A model generated the notes under the pieces. That model was not told where the DNA came from, did no database searches, and was given only the letters and a program-made list of their open reading frames with translations. Below, in pieces: positions 33,167 through 41,720 of a DNA stretch of 44,059 nt. Both the position numbers and the translations under genes were made by a program. Every line of letters starts with the position of its first letter. Position 1 is the stretch's first letter. Source of the stretch: Bacteroidales bacterium (GTDB lineage Bacteria; Bacteroidota; Bacteroidia; Bacteroidales; Bacteroidaceae); contig SFIS01000049.1 of assembly GCA_004555245.1 (NCBI GenBank), forward strand, positions 1 through 44,059, in the 5' to 3' direction.

Positions 33167-34102
33167 ATGGCATACACAGCACAAGCCGACAGATACAGCA
33201 ACGGCATGGAATACAGACGATGCGGAAAGAGCGGAGTGATGCTGCCGAAAGTGAGCCTCGGATTCTGGCACAACTTCGGAGGAGCTGACCCCCTCGAACG
33301 AAGCAGGGCAATCGCACGCTACGCCTTCGACCACGGCATCACACACTTCGACCTCGCAAACAACTACGGACCGCCCTACGGAAGCGCAGAGACAACACTC
33401 GGACTGCTGATGAAAGACGACTTCTCCACATACAGAGACGAACTCTTCATCAGCACAAAGGCGGGATACGACATGTGGGAGGGACCATACGGCAACTGGG
33501 GCTCGCGGAAATATCTCATCGCAAGCCTCAACCAAAGCCTGAAAAGGATGAACCTCGAATATGTCGATCTCTTCTACAGCCACCGCTTCGACCCTAACAC
33601 ACCCGTCGAAGAGACGCTGCAGGCGATGGTGGACATCGTAAGGCAGGGGAAAGCCCTGTATCTCGGCATTTCAAGATGGCCGAAGAAAGAACTCGAGATG
33701 GCCATCGAATATCTCGACAGACACGACGCGCCGCTGCTAATCGTGCAGGACAGGCTGAACATGCTCGACCGTGCTCCGGAAGAAAACGGAACTCTCGGAC
33801 TGTGTGCTGACAGAGGCATAGGATTCATAGCCTTCTCACCTCTCGCACAGGGACTGCTCACTGACAGGTATCTCAACGGAGTGCCGGAAGACAGCAGGAT
33901 GGCAAAGACAAAGTTCCTCAGCAAAGACATGCTCACACCACAGCTGATGGCACAGCTGGGAGAATGGAAAAAACAAGCCGAAAGACAGGGAGACACCCTC
34001 GCAAGGAAAGCCCTGAAATGGGTGGCGGACAGAAAGGGCGTCACGTCGCTTATTGTAGGAGCAAGCAGCATTGAACAGCTCAAGGAGAACATCGGCATCT
34101 GA
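33167..34102 (+). CDS. Aldo/keto reductase, YghZ/GPR type, C-terminally short
   Basis: A 311-residue NADPH-dependent aldo/keto reductase closest to the YghZ (L-glyceraldehyde-3-phosphate reductase) group: MEYRRCGKSGVMLPKVSLGFWHNFG, then HFDLANNYGPPYGSAE holding catalytic Asp and Tyr, TKAGYDMWEGPYGNWGSRKYL holding the Lys, and YVDLFYSHRFDP holding the His. The cofactor segment GVTSLIVGASSIEQLKEN is present. The protein stops directly after it (ENIGI), whereas relatives of about 330-346 residues continue with one or two more helices, so the C-terminus is clipped. Activity may be retained because the catalytic tetrad is intact. It has its own promoter and starts the rightward series. Confidence 0.9.
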   Translation: MAYTAQADRYSNGMEYRRCGKSGVMLPKVSLGFWHNFGGADPLERSRAIARYAFDHGITHFDLANNYGPPYGSAETTLGLLMKDDFSTYRDELFISTKAGYDMWEGPYGNWGSRKYLIASLNQSLKRMNLEYVDLFYSHRFDPNTPVEETLQAMVDIVRQGKALYLGISRWPKKELEMAIEYLDRHDAPLLIVQDRLNMLDRAPEENGTLGLCADRGIGFIAFSPLAQGLLTDRYLNGVPEDSRMAKTKFLSKDMLTPQLMAQLGEWKKQAERQGDTLARKALKWVADRKGVTSLIVGASSIEQLKENIGI

Positions 34103-34160
34103 ACCTGTGACGGGACTGACGCTTCTCCTTAATGTATAACAACCACAAAACGGAAACACT

Positions 34161-34712
34161 GTGTCACGGAAACTGAAAACACTGGAGATAGAACGCATCT
34201 CTGTAGAACAATACCGGCAGGCGGAGAAAATGCCGCTCGTCGTCGTGCTCGACAACGTCCGTTCGATGCACAACATCGGGTCGGTGTTCAGAACGGCTGA
34301 CGCCTTCAGGGTAGAAGAGATTTTTCTCTGCGGAATAACGGCACAGCCGCCGCACAACGACATACACAAGACTGCACTCGGAGCTGAAGACAGCGTCAGA
34401 TGGACATACCTTAACGACACAACAGAGGCGGTCAGAATCCTCCATAACAGAGGATACAAGGTCTTCGCCATCGAACAATGCGAAGGCTCGGTGATGATGC
34501 CGGCCGAAGAAATACGAAAATGGAAGGGAACGAAAGGATGTGCCGTAGTGCTCGGAAACGAAGTGCACGGCGTAGGGCAAGACGTCATCGACCTTTGCGA
34601 CACATGCATCGAAATCCCGCAACACGGAACGAAACACTCGCTCAACGTCTCCGTCACGGCAGGCATAGTGATATGGGAGTTCGCAAGATATTTCTACGAC
34701 AAAACTGAATGA
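34161..34712 (+). CDS. SpoU-family RNA 2'-O-methyltransferase (short)
   Basis: A 183-residue SPOUT enzyme consisting mainly of the knotted SAM domain. Motif 1 is LDNVRSMHNIGSVFRTADAF, motif 2 is VVLGNEVHGVG and motif 3 IPQHGTKHSLNVSVTAGIVIWE. The start is GTG at 34161 (MSRKLKTLEIERISVEQY), which gives the family's N-terminus; no ATG is available there. The motifs show 2'-O-ribose methylation of tRNA or rRNA. It lacks the extra N-terminal domain found in the enzyme at 17518. It lies 58 bases after the reductase gene and 32 before the next gene. Confidence 0.92.
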   Translation: MSRKLKTLEIERISVEQYRQAEKMPLVVVLDNVRSMHNIGSVFRTADAFRVEEIFLCGITAQPPHNDIHKTALGAEDSVRWTYLNDTTEAVRILHNRGYKVFAIEQCEGSVMMPAEEIRKWKGTKGCAVVLGNEVHGVGQDVIDLCDTCIEIPQHGTKHSLNVSVTAGIVIWEFARYFYDKTE

Positions 34713-34744
34713 CGGCATAGAGACAACATCTTGAACAACACAAT

Positions 34745-35722
34745 ATGAAAAAGCTTTCTCCGACTGACTTCATAAACATCTCTATACAGGACCGGGGCAT
34801 AATAGTCGGGCTGATTGTCGTAGCCCTCGCTGTCGCCGTAATCATCTACGACGCCAACATACGGGACAACTCTACGAGGCAAGATGCTGTCACTGCTGAC
34901 AGAAGACAGGACGGAGCCACCGGCGGCAACAGCAGATACAGGAACGCGGACGACAAAGGACAGCACTACGCCACGGAGGCGAAGAAAGTGACACTCGTCA
35001 CTTTCGACCCGAACACCGCCGACTCGACAACACTGCTCAAACTCGGACTGCAGCCGTGGCAAGTGAGAAGCATATACAGATACAGGGCGGCAGGAGGGGC
35101 ATACACATGCCCCGAAGATTTCGCACGACTATACGGACTCACCGTGAAGAAATACAGGGAACTGCTGCCATACATAAGAATATCGCCTGAATACAGAGCG
35201 GCAGGAGACATTTACGGCAGAAGGAGACATACAGACAACAGACAGGCTGCGGAAGACAGAAGGCTGGCTGCACTCAACACTGACACGGCACAAGGCAACT
35301 CCATGCAGGATGCATACCCGAAAAAACTGAAACAGGGACAGACAATGGACATCAGCCTGGCTGACACCATCACGCTCAGACGAATACCCGGCATCGGACC
35401 TTTCTTCGCAAGAAAGATTGTCAGACACAGAGAACAACTCGGAGGTTTCGCTTCTGCAGAACAACTGCTCGAAATAGACGGATTCCCGGAATCTGCACTG
35501 CAATACATCACCGTCGGGAAAAACAGCCTGAGACAGATAAACATCAACTCTGCCACACCGGAGAAACTAAGGGCGCATCCGTACATATCATATACAATGG
35601 CAAAACAAATCTCCGACTACAGACGAATACACGGACGCATCAACGACATCTCGGAACTCAGACTGCTGAAAACATTTCCGCAACATGTCATCGACAAACT
35701 CAGACCATACATAACCTACTGA
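34745..35722 (+). CDS. Membrane-anchored helix-hairpin-helix (ComEA-like) protein
   Basis: A 325-residue protein with one N-terminal membrane helix (about residues 19-38, GIIVGLIVVALAVAVIIYD) and three helix-hairpin-helix units: VTLVTFDPNTADSTTLLKLGL (about 82), TITLRRIPGIGPFFARKIVRHREQLGGF (about 208) and ININSATPEKLRAHPYISYTMAKQISDYR (about 264). The middle unit has the canonical IPGIGP DNA-binding hairpin. Relatives in Bacteroidetes are annotated as helix-hairpin-helix domain proteins; ComEA is the DNA receptor for natural transformation, but this longer form has no proven role. Topology suggests the DNA-binding part is extracytoplasmic. It is 20 bases ahead of the DUF389 gene. Confidence 0.85.
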   Translation: MKKLSPTDFINISIQDRGIIVGLIVVALAVAVIIYDANIRDNSTRQDAVTADRRQDGATGGNSRYRNADDKGQHYATEAKKVTLVTFDPNTADSTTLLKLGLQPWQVRSIYRYRAAGGAYTCPEDFARLYGLTVKKYRELLPYIRISPEYRAAGDIYGRRRHTDNRQAAEDRRLAALNTDTAQGNSMQDAYPKKLKQGQTMDISLADTITLRRIPGIGPFFARKIVRHREQLGGFASAEQLLEIDGFPESALQYITVGKNSLRQININSATPEKLRAHPYISYTMAKQISDYRRIHGRINDISELRLLKTFPQHVIDKLRPYITY

Positions 35723-35742
35723 AATAAAAAAGTAAAGACAAT

Positions 35743-37083
35743 ATGGAGAAATACAATATCCTCTCGGCATTAAAAGAGCACTTCGTCGTGAAACAATTCA
35801 TGGAGAACGAAGATGAAATCGTCTTGCAGATAAAACAGGGCGTCACATTCACCGGACCAAACCTCTGGGTGCTCGTCTTCGCCATCTTCATCGCGTCTCT
35901 CGGACTTAACGTCAACTCCACAGCTGTCATCATCGGCGCCATGCTCATCTCGCCGCTCATGGGACCTATCATCGGCATGGGACTTGCCGTCGGCATCAAC
36001 GACCTCGAACTGCTGAAGAGAGCGGCACGGAACTTCGGAGTGGCAACAGTAATCAGCGTGATCACTGCAACATTCTACTTCCTCATCACACCGCTCGGAG
36101 AAGCACAGTCCGAACTACTCGCACGAACATCACCCACTATCTACGACGTACTCATTGCCACATTCGGAGGCGCGGCGGGCATACTCGCCATCTGCACCAA
36201 AGGCAAAGGAAACGTCCTGCCAGGAGTGGCTATAGCAACAGCACTCATGCCGCCGCTATGCACCGCAGGATACGGACTCGCAACAGGCAACATACTGTTT
36301 TTCCTCGGAGCCTTCTACCTCTTCTTCATCAACACCGTCTTCATCAGCCTCGCAACATACGTAGGCGTCAGGCTGATGAACTTCAGGAAAAAAGAATTCC
36401 TCTCGCCCGCTGCCGAGAAAAAAGCACGACACATCATCACCGCACTCGTCATCATCACTATCCTGCCGGCTGCCGCCATGACATACAACATCGTCAGGAA
36501 AAGCATACAGCAAAACAACATCAGCACCTTCATACACAAAGAACTGCAACAGAACGGAACGCAAATCATATCATCTGCTCTCGACACTGATAAGAAAACA
36601 CTGAACATCATAGCCGTAGGAAAAGAAATTACCGACTCTACAACCGCTGCGGCACAGCACAACATGAGACAATACAGGCTCAACGACATCAAACTGAACA
36701 TCATACAGGGAGAACAAGGCGACAGCCTCTACAAACTCAACTCGCAAATATCACAAATCACGACAACAAGACAAAACGACCAGAAGAAAATAATCGAACT
36801 GACGGCTGAAGTCTCAAACCTCACAAACCAGCTCAACGAATACAAACAATACGAAAACATAACAGCGGACATAAGAAAAGAACTCAACATCCTGTTCCCG
36901 CAAATCAGCACCATCACCATATCGAAAGCGACACAGGCAGACACAAGAAACAACGAGACTAAACATTTCGTCGCCGCCATAATCTCGACTGACAACAGAA
37001 AACCTCTCACACAACAAGAGAAAACCAAACTCGGACAATGGCTGCAGGAACGTGTGAAAGCCGACAGCCTCGTCATTTACTAA
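35743..37083 (+). CDS. DUF389-family membrane protein
   Basis: A 446-residue protein. Residues of about 40-220 hold six or so membrane helices with the hallmark motifs of DUF389: NVNSTAVIIGAMLISPLMGP, then LARTSPTIYDVLIATFGGAAGILA and VLPGVAIATALMPPLCTAGYGLATG. After the last helix comes a long hydrophilic C-terminal part (about 250-446) containing a coiled-coil stretch (QISQITTTRQNDQKKIIELTAE). This tail is extra compared with many DUF389 proteins, but I have seen similar long versions in Bacteroidetes. Function is unknown. It lies between the HhH gene and mnmE with 13-20 base gaps, so co-transcription is likely. Confidence 0.9.
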   Translation: MEKYNILSALKEHFVVKQFMENEDEIVLQIKQGVTFTGPNLWVLVFAIFIASLGLNVNSTAVIIGAMLISPLMGPIIGMGLAVGINDLELLKRAARNFGVATVISVITATFYFLITPLGEAQSELLARTSPTIYDVLIATFGGAAGILAICTKGKGNVLPGVAIATALMPPLCTAGYGLATGNILFFLGAFYLFFINTVFISLATYVGVRLMNFRKKEFLSPAAEKKARHIITALVIITILPAAAMTYNIVRKSIQQNNISTFIHKELQQNGTQIISSALDTDKKTLNIIAVGKEITDSTTAAAQHNMRQYRLNDIKLNIIQGEQGDSLYKLNSQISQITTTRQNDQKKIIELTAEVSNLTNQLNEYKQYENITADIRKELNILFPQISTITISKATQADTRNNETKHFVAAIISTDNRKPLTQQEKTKLGQWLQERVKADSLVIY

Positions 37084-37096
37084 ACAACACCAACCG

Positions 37097-38491
37097 ATGA
37101 CAAACCGAAAAAATACAATATGCGCAATGGCTACACCTGCTGGAGGCGCCATAGGCATCATACGCATATCTGGAGACAACGCCATCCATATTGCAGACAA
37201 AGTCTTCGAAAAAAAAGGAAACACCAAAACAATCACAGACGCAAAGGGATACTCGCTGCACTACGGAAAAATACTCTCTGAAGAAAAAGGCAGCAAGACA
37301 GCTTCTCTCATTGACGAAGTGATGCTGGCTCTCTTCCGCACACCACACTCATACACCGGAGAAGACTGCATCGAAATATCATGCCACGGCTCTGCATACA
37401 TCATGAAAAACATTCTGCAGACCCTCATCAGACAAGGATGCGTCATGGCACAACCCGGAGAATTTACACAACGCGCATTCCTGAACGGAAAACTCGACCT
37501 CAGCCAGGCAGAAGCCGTTGCCGACCTCATTGCTGCAACCAACAGCGCCACACATAAAATGGCAATATCGCAACTCAAAGGTAACTTCTCCGACGAACTC
37601 GCACGACTGAGAGAACAACTCCTCAAACTCACGTCACTGCTCGAACTCGAACTCGACTTCTCTGACCACGAAGACCTCGAATTTGCCGACCGCACACAAC
37701 TCACTGCCCTCTCTAAACAAATCGACAGCAGAATAACTGCACTTGCCGCATCATTCGCATCAGGAAAAGCAATGAAAGAAGGCATCGCCGTAGCAATAGC
37801 AGGAAAGACAAACGTAGGGAAAAGCACACTGCTAAACCTGCTCGTAGGAGAAGAAAGGGCTATCGTAAGCGACATACACGGCACAACAAGAGACGTAATC
37901 GAAGACACCACCGTCATCAAAGGAGTGACTTTCAGATTCATCGACACTGCCGGAATAAGAGACACTGAAGACACTATAGAACAACTCGGAATCAACAGGA
38001 CATACAGAAAAATCGACGAGGCCGCCATCGTCATCTGGATGCTCGACAACATGCCAACAAAAAAAGAGACTGAAGACATCCTCAATCTCTGCAAAAACAA
38101 AACCCTCATCGTCGTCAACAACAAGACTGACATCACTGACATCACGCCACAACTCAGCACACTCTTCCCGCAAACACACATCATAGGCATCAGCGCCAAG
38201 CGCAACACCAACATCAAACAACTGAGAGACACCATACACAACGCCGCCGGAATACCCACCTTCACCGAAAACGATGTCATCATAACATCCGCACGCCACT
38301 ACGACTCGCTACTGAAAGCACACGAAAGCATCACTAACGTCATCCAAGCCCTCGACATGAACCTCAGCGGAGACCTCATCAGCGAAGACCTCCGCTCCGC
38401 CCTCCACCATCTCGCAGACATCACCGGAGGCGCCATCACGACAGAAGAAACCCTCTCAAACATCTTCCAACACTTCTGCATCGGTAAATAG
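37097..38491 (+). CDS. mnmE: tRNA modification GTPase MnmE (TrmE)
   Basis: A 464-residue GTPase that, with MnmG, makes the cmnm5 modification of wobble uridine. The N-terminal tetrahydrofolate-binding domain begins NTICAMATPAGGAIGIIRISG, followed by the helical domain and the inserted G domain: G1 AGKTNVGKST, G3 DTAGIRDTED, and NNKTD as G4. The protein ends in the conserved FQHFCIGK, whose Cys is catalytically important in the family. The 3' end is intact. Directly behind the stop the sequence changes character and an integrase locus follows, consistent with the 3' end of mnmE as an integration site, a use known for SGI1-type islands elsewhere. Confidence 0.98.
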   Translation: MTNRKNTICAMATPAGGAIGIIRISGDNAIHIADKVFEKKGNTKTITDAKGYSLHYGKILSEEKGSKTASLIDEVMLALFRTPHSYTGEDCIEISCHGSAYIMKNILQTLIRQGCVMAQPGEFTQRAFLNGKLDLSQAEAVADLIAATNSATHKMAISQLKGNFSDELARLREQLLKLTSLLELELDFSDHEDLEFADRTQLTALSKQIDSRITALAASFASGKAMKEGIAVAIAGKTNVGKSTLLNLLVGEERAIVSDIHGTTRDVIEDTTVIKGVTFRFIDTAGIRDTEDTIEQLGINRTYRKIDEAAIVIWMLDNMPTKKETEDILNLCKNKTLIVVNNKTDITDITPQLSTLFPQTHIIGISAKRNTNIKQLRDTIHNAAGIPTFTENDVIITSARHYDSLLKAHESITNVIQALDMNLSGDLISEDLRSALHHLADITGGAITTEETLSNIFQHFCIGK

Positions 38492-38533
38492 ACCGCCTGA
38501 CCATACTTGCAAAACGTTCTTGTAACTGCTTAT

Positions 38534-38558
38534 AAGCCACCATTTTGGTGGCTTTTTT
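38534..38558 (+). terminator. Rho-independent terminator after mnmE
   Basis: An 8-bp perfect stem AAGCCACC/GGTGGCTT with an ATTTT loop is followed by TTTT. It lies 43 bp after the mnmE stop, close to the presumed element boundary, so it could belong to either. Confidence 0.8.
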
Positions 38559-38582
38559 CGTTTTAACACTTTCCATTTGTAA

Positions 38583-38614
38583 TTTGTTGATACCAGTTTT
38601 TCGAGGTAACTTTG
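38583..38614 (+). promoter_or_regulatory. Putative promoter at the left end of the element
   Basis: TTTG (38583-38586) and TAACTTTG (38607-38614) are exactly 20 bp apart. Transcription would start near 38621, at the first copy of the 35-36 bp direct repeat, and run into the multi-HTH gene. CGAGGT (38602-38607) just before it is complementary to ACCTCG (38634-38639) inside the first repeat, so a hairpin or operator overlapping the promoter is possible. Confidence 0.6.
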
Positions 38615-38620
38615 GCTCAA

Positions 38621-38711
38621 CGCTATGTAGGACACCTCGTGAGAAATACTGAGAATCCTCCATTATCCGTCACAACCGCTATGTAGGGCACTCGTGAGAA
38701 ATACTGAAAAT
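38621..38711 (+). repeat. Two 35-36 bp direct repeats
   Basis: Copy 1 is 38621-38656 and copy 2 is 38677-38711, starting 56 bp apart. Both begin CGCTATGTAGG and contain CTCGTGAGAAATACTGA; they differ at two bases and by one missing base. They lie between the promoter and the multi-HTH gene, as operators or recombinase arm sites would. A degenerate relative may exist at 41589-41620 (CACTATGTAAAACGCTGA...AGAAATAT). Confidence 0.8.
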
Positions 38712-38779
38712 ATGTGATAAAGACTGAGACAAAATCGGGGGTCTTTTCCATCAAAAAACATCAGAATTGCAAACGAAAA

Positions 38780-40288
38780 ATGGAGATAATTAAAGAATGT
38801 GGAGTATGCGGAAAAGAGTTCGTTGCTTCCAAAATGTCGGTCAAGTACTGCTGTCGAGGGTGTGAACGTGTCGCATTTCGGAGACGCGAGGCAGAAAAGA
38901 AAAAAAGGGAGAAGGAAAATGCCGAATCTCTTCGAAACGCTGAGAGAAAAAACTCTCTGCGTGATAAGGCATTTTTATCCCCCGAGGACGTGAGCGTTCT
39001 TTTCAATGTCAGTCTTCCCACAGTGTATCGTTATTTCCAGACAGGCTTAATCAAAGCTGTAAAGATAAGAAATAAGACCTTTGTGAGATACTCAGACATT
39101 GAACGTGTGTTTGATGATGCCACTCCCTATCGGAAAAGACGTTATCAGAGAAAGGAGGAGCAGGAATACTATACTCTCCGGGAAATCATGGAGAAGTACA
39201 ATATCGGTCGTAAGGCTGTATGGGGGCGTTGTGACCGTCTGGGCATCCCCAAGATATACGAAGGACGCAACACCTTCTTTAGCAAGAAAGCTATTGACGC
39301 ACATTTTGCGGATCTCCTTGAAGAGATAGACATTGATAATTATTACACTGCTGACCAAATCATGGATATGTATAATATGACAAGGACAGCTGTTATCACT
39401 TTTGTGATGCGTCACAAAGTTCCAAGAGTAAACCGTAACGGGAAAGCTTTCTACTCCAAGGTGCATATTGACTGTATCAAACGCAAGGATGATAGTATTG
39501 ATCCGGACTGGAGTACCTATGAAGAGGCTATGGAAAAATATGGCATATCAAAAGACCAAGTAAGTTACACCTTGAAGCATTTTGATGTCAGAACGGAAAA
39601 ACGTGGAAAGTTTACGATGATATTCCGTACTGACTTTGATAAAGTCATGCGTGAACGAATGGCAAATGCAAAAGTAGCAGAAAAGTCAGACGGAGACGAA
39701 AAACTTGTTTTCCAAGCTCAACACCAGGAGAAGAAATGCCCACCAACCCCAGATGGCTATTATTCAACTGAAGAGGTTGCAGAGATGTTCAAGGTGGGAG
39801 TTAAACATGTAGGTGTAATGACCAGCGAGCATAAAACGCCAAAGATTGCACTCAAAGGATTCAACTTCTATGAGAAGAAAGCCATAGATGTGCTGTATAA
39901 TTTGAAGAACAACTATTCAGAAATTACAGACTGGATTACACCGGAAGAGATGCGTTCAACATATAAGATGACAGCAGAAGCTGTACGTTCCTTTATCTAC
40001 CGCCATCAAATTCCCGCAAAGGTGGAGTATGGTACTACCTACTATTCTAAACAGCATATCGAACAAGTGAAAAATGGAGATTTTGATGGTCGCGAACGAT
40101 ATTACACTGTCGAGGAGGCAATGAAGAAGTATCATTTATCAAAAGATATAGTTCATTATTATGTAAAACGCTATAAAATCACAAAAGTAAAGAAGAAGAA
40201 ATGCATATATTTCAGAAAAGAAGAGTTCGACAGATTGATGGAAAAACGTCTTTCAAAAGACGATTTACTATCAATTACTCTTGATTAG
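38780..40288 (+). CDS. Cys-cluster protein with seven tandem excisionase-like HTH repeats
   Basis: About 502 residues from the ATG at 38780 (MEIIKECGVCGKEF); a GTG at 38714 would add 22 residues overlapping the direct repeat. The N-terminus has a probable zinc-binding cluster Cys7-x2-Cys10-x13-Cys24-Cys25-x2-Cys28, then a highly basic helix. Seven roughly 50-residue HTH_17/MerR-like units follow at about 66-113, 130-177, 188-235, 244-291, 327-374, 385-432 and 441-488, each of the form [YW]-x-T/S-x-E-E/x-A-M-x-K-Y-x-[IV]-S-x-x-x-V, ending in an aromatic-S/K-K-x-x-[IF]-D segment. The first unit (LSPEDVSVLFNVSLPTVYRYFQTG) is closest to canonical excisionases. It probably binds repeated DNA sites and may control the integrase 84 bases downstream. 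I know no characterised homologue. Confidence 0.85.
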   Translation: MEIIKECGVCGKEFVASKMSVKYCCRGCERVAFRRREAEKKKREKENAESLRNAERKNSLRDKAFLSPEDVSVLFNVSLPTVYRYFQTGLIKAVKIRNKTFVRYSDIERVFDDATPYRKRRYQRKEEQEYYTLREIMEKYNIGRKAVWGRCDRLGIPKIYEGRNTFFSKKAIDAHFADLLEEIDIDNYYTADQIMDMYNMTRTAVITFVMRHKVPRVNRNGKAFYSKVHIDCIKRKDDSIDPDWSTYEEAMEKYGISKDQVSYTLKHFDVRTEKRGKFTMIFRTDFDKVMRERMANAKVAEKSDGDEKLVFQAQHQEKKCPPTPDGYYSTEEVAEMFKVGVKHVGVMTSEHKTPKIALKGFNFYEKKAIDVLYNLKNNYSEITDWITPEEMRSTYKMTAEAVRSFIYRHQIPAKVEYGTTYYSKQHIEQVKNGDFDGRERYYTVEEAMKKYHLSKDIVHYYVKRYKITKVKKKKCIYFRKEEFDRLMEKRLSKDDLLSITLD

Positions 40289-40372
40289 TACGATTTACTT
40301 TCTCTTTACTGAGGTCAACATTGTATCATTTAGGAATTTTGCATCAAAAACAAATAATAATAATAAAACAAT

Positions 40373-41578
40373 ATGCAAGTATGTAAATCTGTCAAACTCC
40401 GAATGCGAGATAGGCGCAACGGAACCAAATCCCTGTTCCTGGACTTCTGGCCCGGGTACAGAGACCCTGAGACGATGGAGTTAATTCGTCGTCGCTCACT
40501 TGGCTTGTATATCTATGCCAATCCAATCAATGCCCAGCAGAAGCAGTACAATGAAATCATCCTCTCAAAGGCAGAAGCCATCCGTTGTAGAGTGTTCATT
40601 GATGTAATTAACGAGAAGTACGACTTCTTTAATCAAGACAGGCTTAAAGAAGATTTTCTGATCTATTTCAAAGAAATGGTGAACAGGAACTTTGCAAAAT
40701 GTGATGCTGCGTATAAACAATTCGAGAAGTTTTGCAAGGGCAAATGTACTTTTGAGATGCTTGATGTGGTGTACTGTAACAAGTATAAGGAATATCTTCT
40801 TGATACAAAAGTATCGTCAAGAGGTAGAAACATTGTCAATAAGCCTTTATCAAGAAACACGGCTTCCGCCTATTGGAATATATTCAAGCAAGTCTTGACG
40901 AAGGCTTATCGTGAAAGACGTTTTACCGACGATATTGCAAGTCTGTTAGATAACATACCTTGTACGCCGCCTGTAAAGCAAAGTCTCTCATTGGAAGAAG
41001 TCAGGAGACTTTATAACACAGAATGCTCTGAGCCTGTTGTTCGGAAAGCTGCTCTGTTCTCCTGTCTGAGCGGACTGCGTATCAGTGATATACTCAACCT
41101 CAAATGGAATAATGTTTGTAGCTATGCAGATGGTGGGCACTATCTGGATTTTGAATGTGTGAAAACAAAGAGACAAACAAAGGTTCCTATTGGAGAAGAT
41201 GCTTATGCACTTATCATGCCCAAAACTACTGATGAATATGTATTTGAAGGTTTCAGCAGGTCTATGACCTACGGAGTAATGCAGCAATGGCTTAAAGCGT
41301 CTGGAATCACCAAGCACATCACCTTTCATTGCTTCCGCCATACTTATGCTTCACTGCAGCTCGAAATGGGTACAGACATCTATACAGTACAGCATCTGCT
41401 CAATCATAAGAATGTGAGCACAACACAGATATACGCATCACATGCAGACCCCAAAACACGCGAAGCAGCCAACAGAATTACGTTAACGAATGTGAAAGAC
41501 GGATTGCAAACAACAGAAAGTGAAAATAATCAAACAGAAACTAACCGAAAAGAAGATATAAGCAAAGCAAAAAAGTGA
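40373..41578 (+). CDS. Tyrosine-family site-specific integrase
   Basis: A 401-residue integrase of the Bacteroidetes type. The N-terminal arm-binding domain (KSVKLRMRDRRNGTKSLFLDF) is followed by a SAM-like core-binding domain (about 90-195) and the catalytic domain. Catalytic residues are Arg236 (CLSGLRISDIL), Lys in VKTKRQTKVPI (264-270), His319-x2-Arg322 (HCFRHTYASL), His345 (LLNHKNVS) and nucleophile Tyr354 (TQIYASH). All are present, so it should be active. It lies close to mnmE and most likely integrates at its 3' end. The tail after residue 375 is hydrophilic and rich in Asn, Glu and Lys. Confidence 0.95.
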   Translation: MQVCKSVKLRMRDRRNGTKSLFLDFWPGYRDPETMELIRRRSLGLYIYANPINAQQKQYNEIILSKAEAIRCRVFIDVINEKYDFFNQDRLKEDFLIYFKEMVNRNFAKCDAAYKQFEKFCKGKCTFEMLDVVYCNKYKEYLLDTKVSSRGRNIVNKPLSRNTASAYWNIFKQVLTKAYRERRFTDDIASLLDNIPCTPPVKQSLSLEEVRRLYNTECSEPVVRKAALFSCLSGLRISDILNLKWNNVCSYADGGHYLDFECVKTKRQTKVPIGEDAYALIMPKTTDEYVFEGFSRSMTYGVMQQWLKASGITKHITFHCFRHTYASLQLEMGTDIYTVQHLLNHKNVSTTQIYASHADPKTREAANRITLTNVKDGLQTTESENNQTETNRKEDISKAKK

Positions 41579-41680
41579 AAGCAAAATCACTATGTAAAAC
41601 GCTGAAACAGAGAAATATAAATAATGTTTAGGGCGGTCATTTTGTTGGTGCTAAATAGTAGTAAATAGAAGATTTCTCTC

Positions 41681-41688
41681 TAACTTTG
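41681..41688 (+). promoter_or_regulatory. Putative -7 box before the membrane protein gene
   Basis: TAACTTTG followed by CATTC lies 32 bases before the ATG at 41721. No TTTG is seen 20 bp upstream. The gap 41579-41720 otherwise holds only a degenerate copy of the left-end repeat. Confidence 0.45.
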
Positions 41689-41720
41689 CATTCATAAAAC
41701 TCGAAAAAAGTACAGTTGCA

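Noticed and set aside
38492..38560. tRNA gene as attachment site behind mnmE
   Set aside because: I looked for a cloverleaf and found only an 8-bp terminator hairpin; no T-loop GGTTCGA-type sequence is present.
40281..40484. 67-codon frame before and overlapping the integrase start
   Set aside because: It overlaps the integrase arm domain in another frame and its Asn-rich translation matches nothing.
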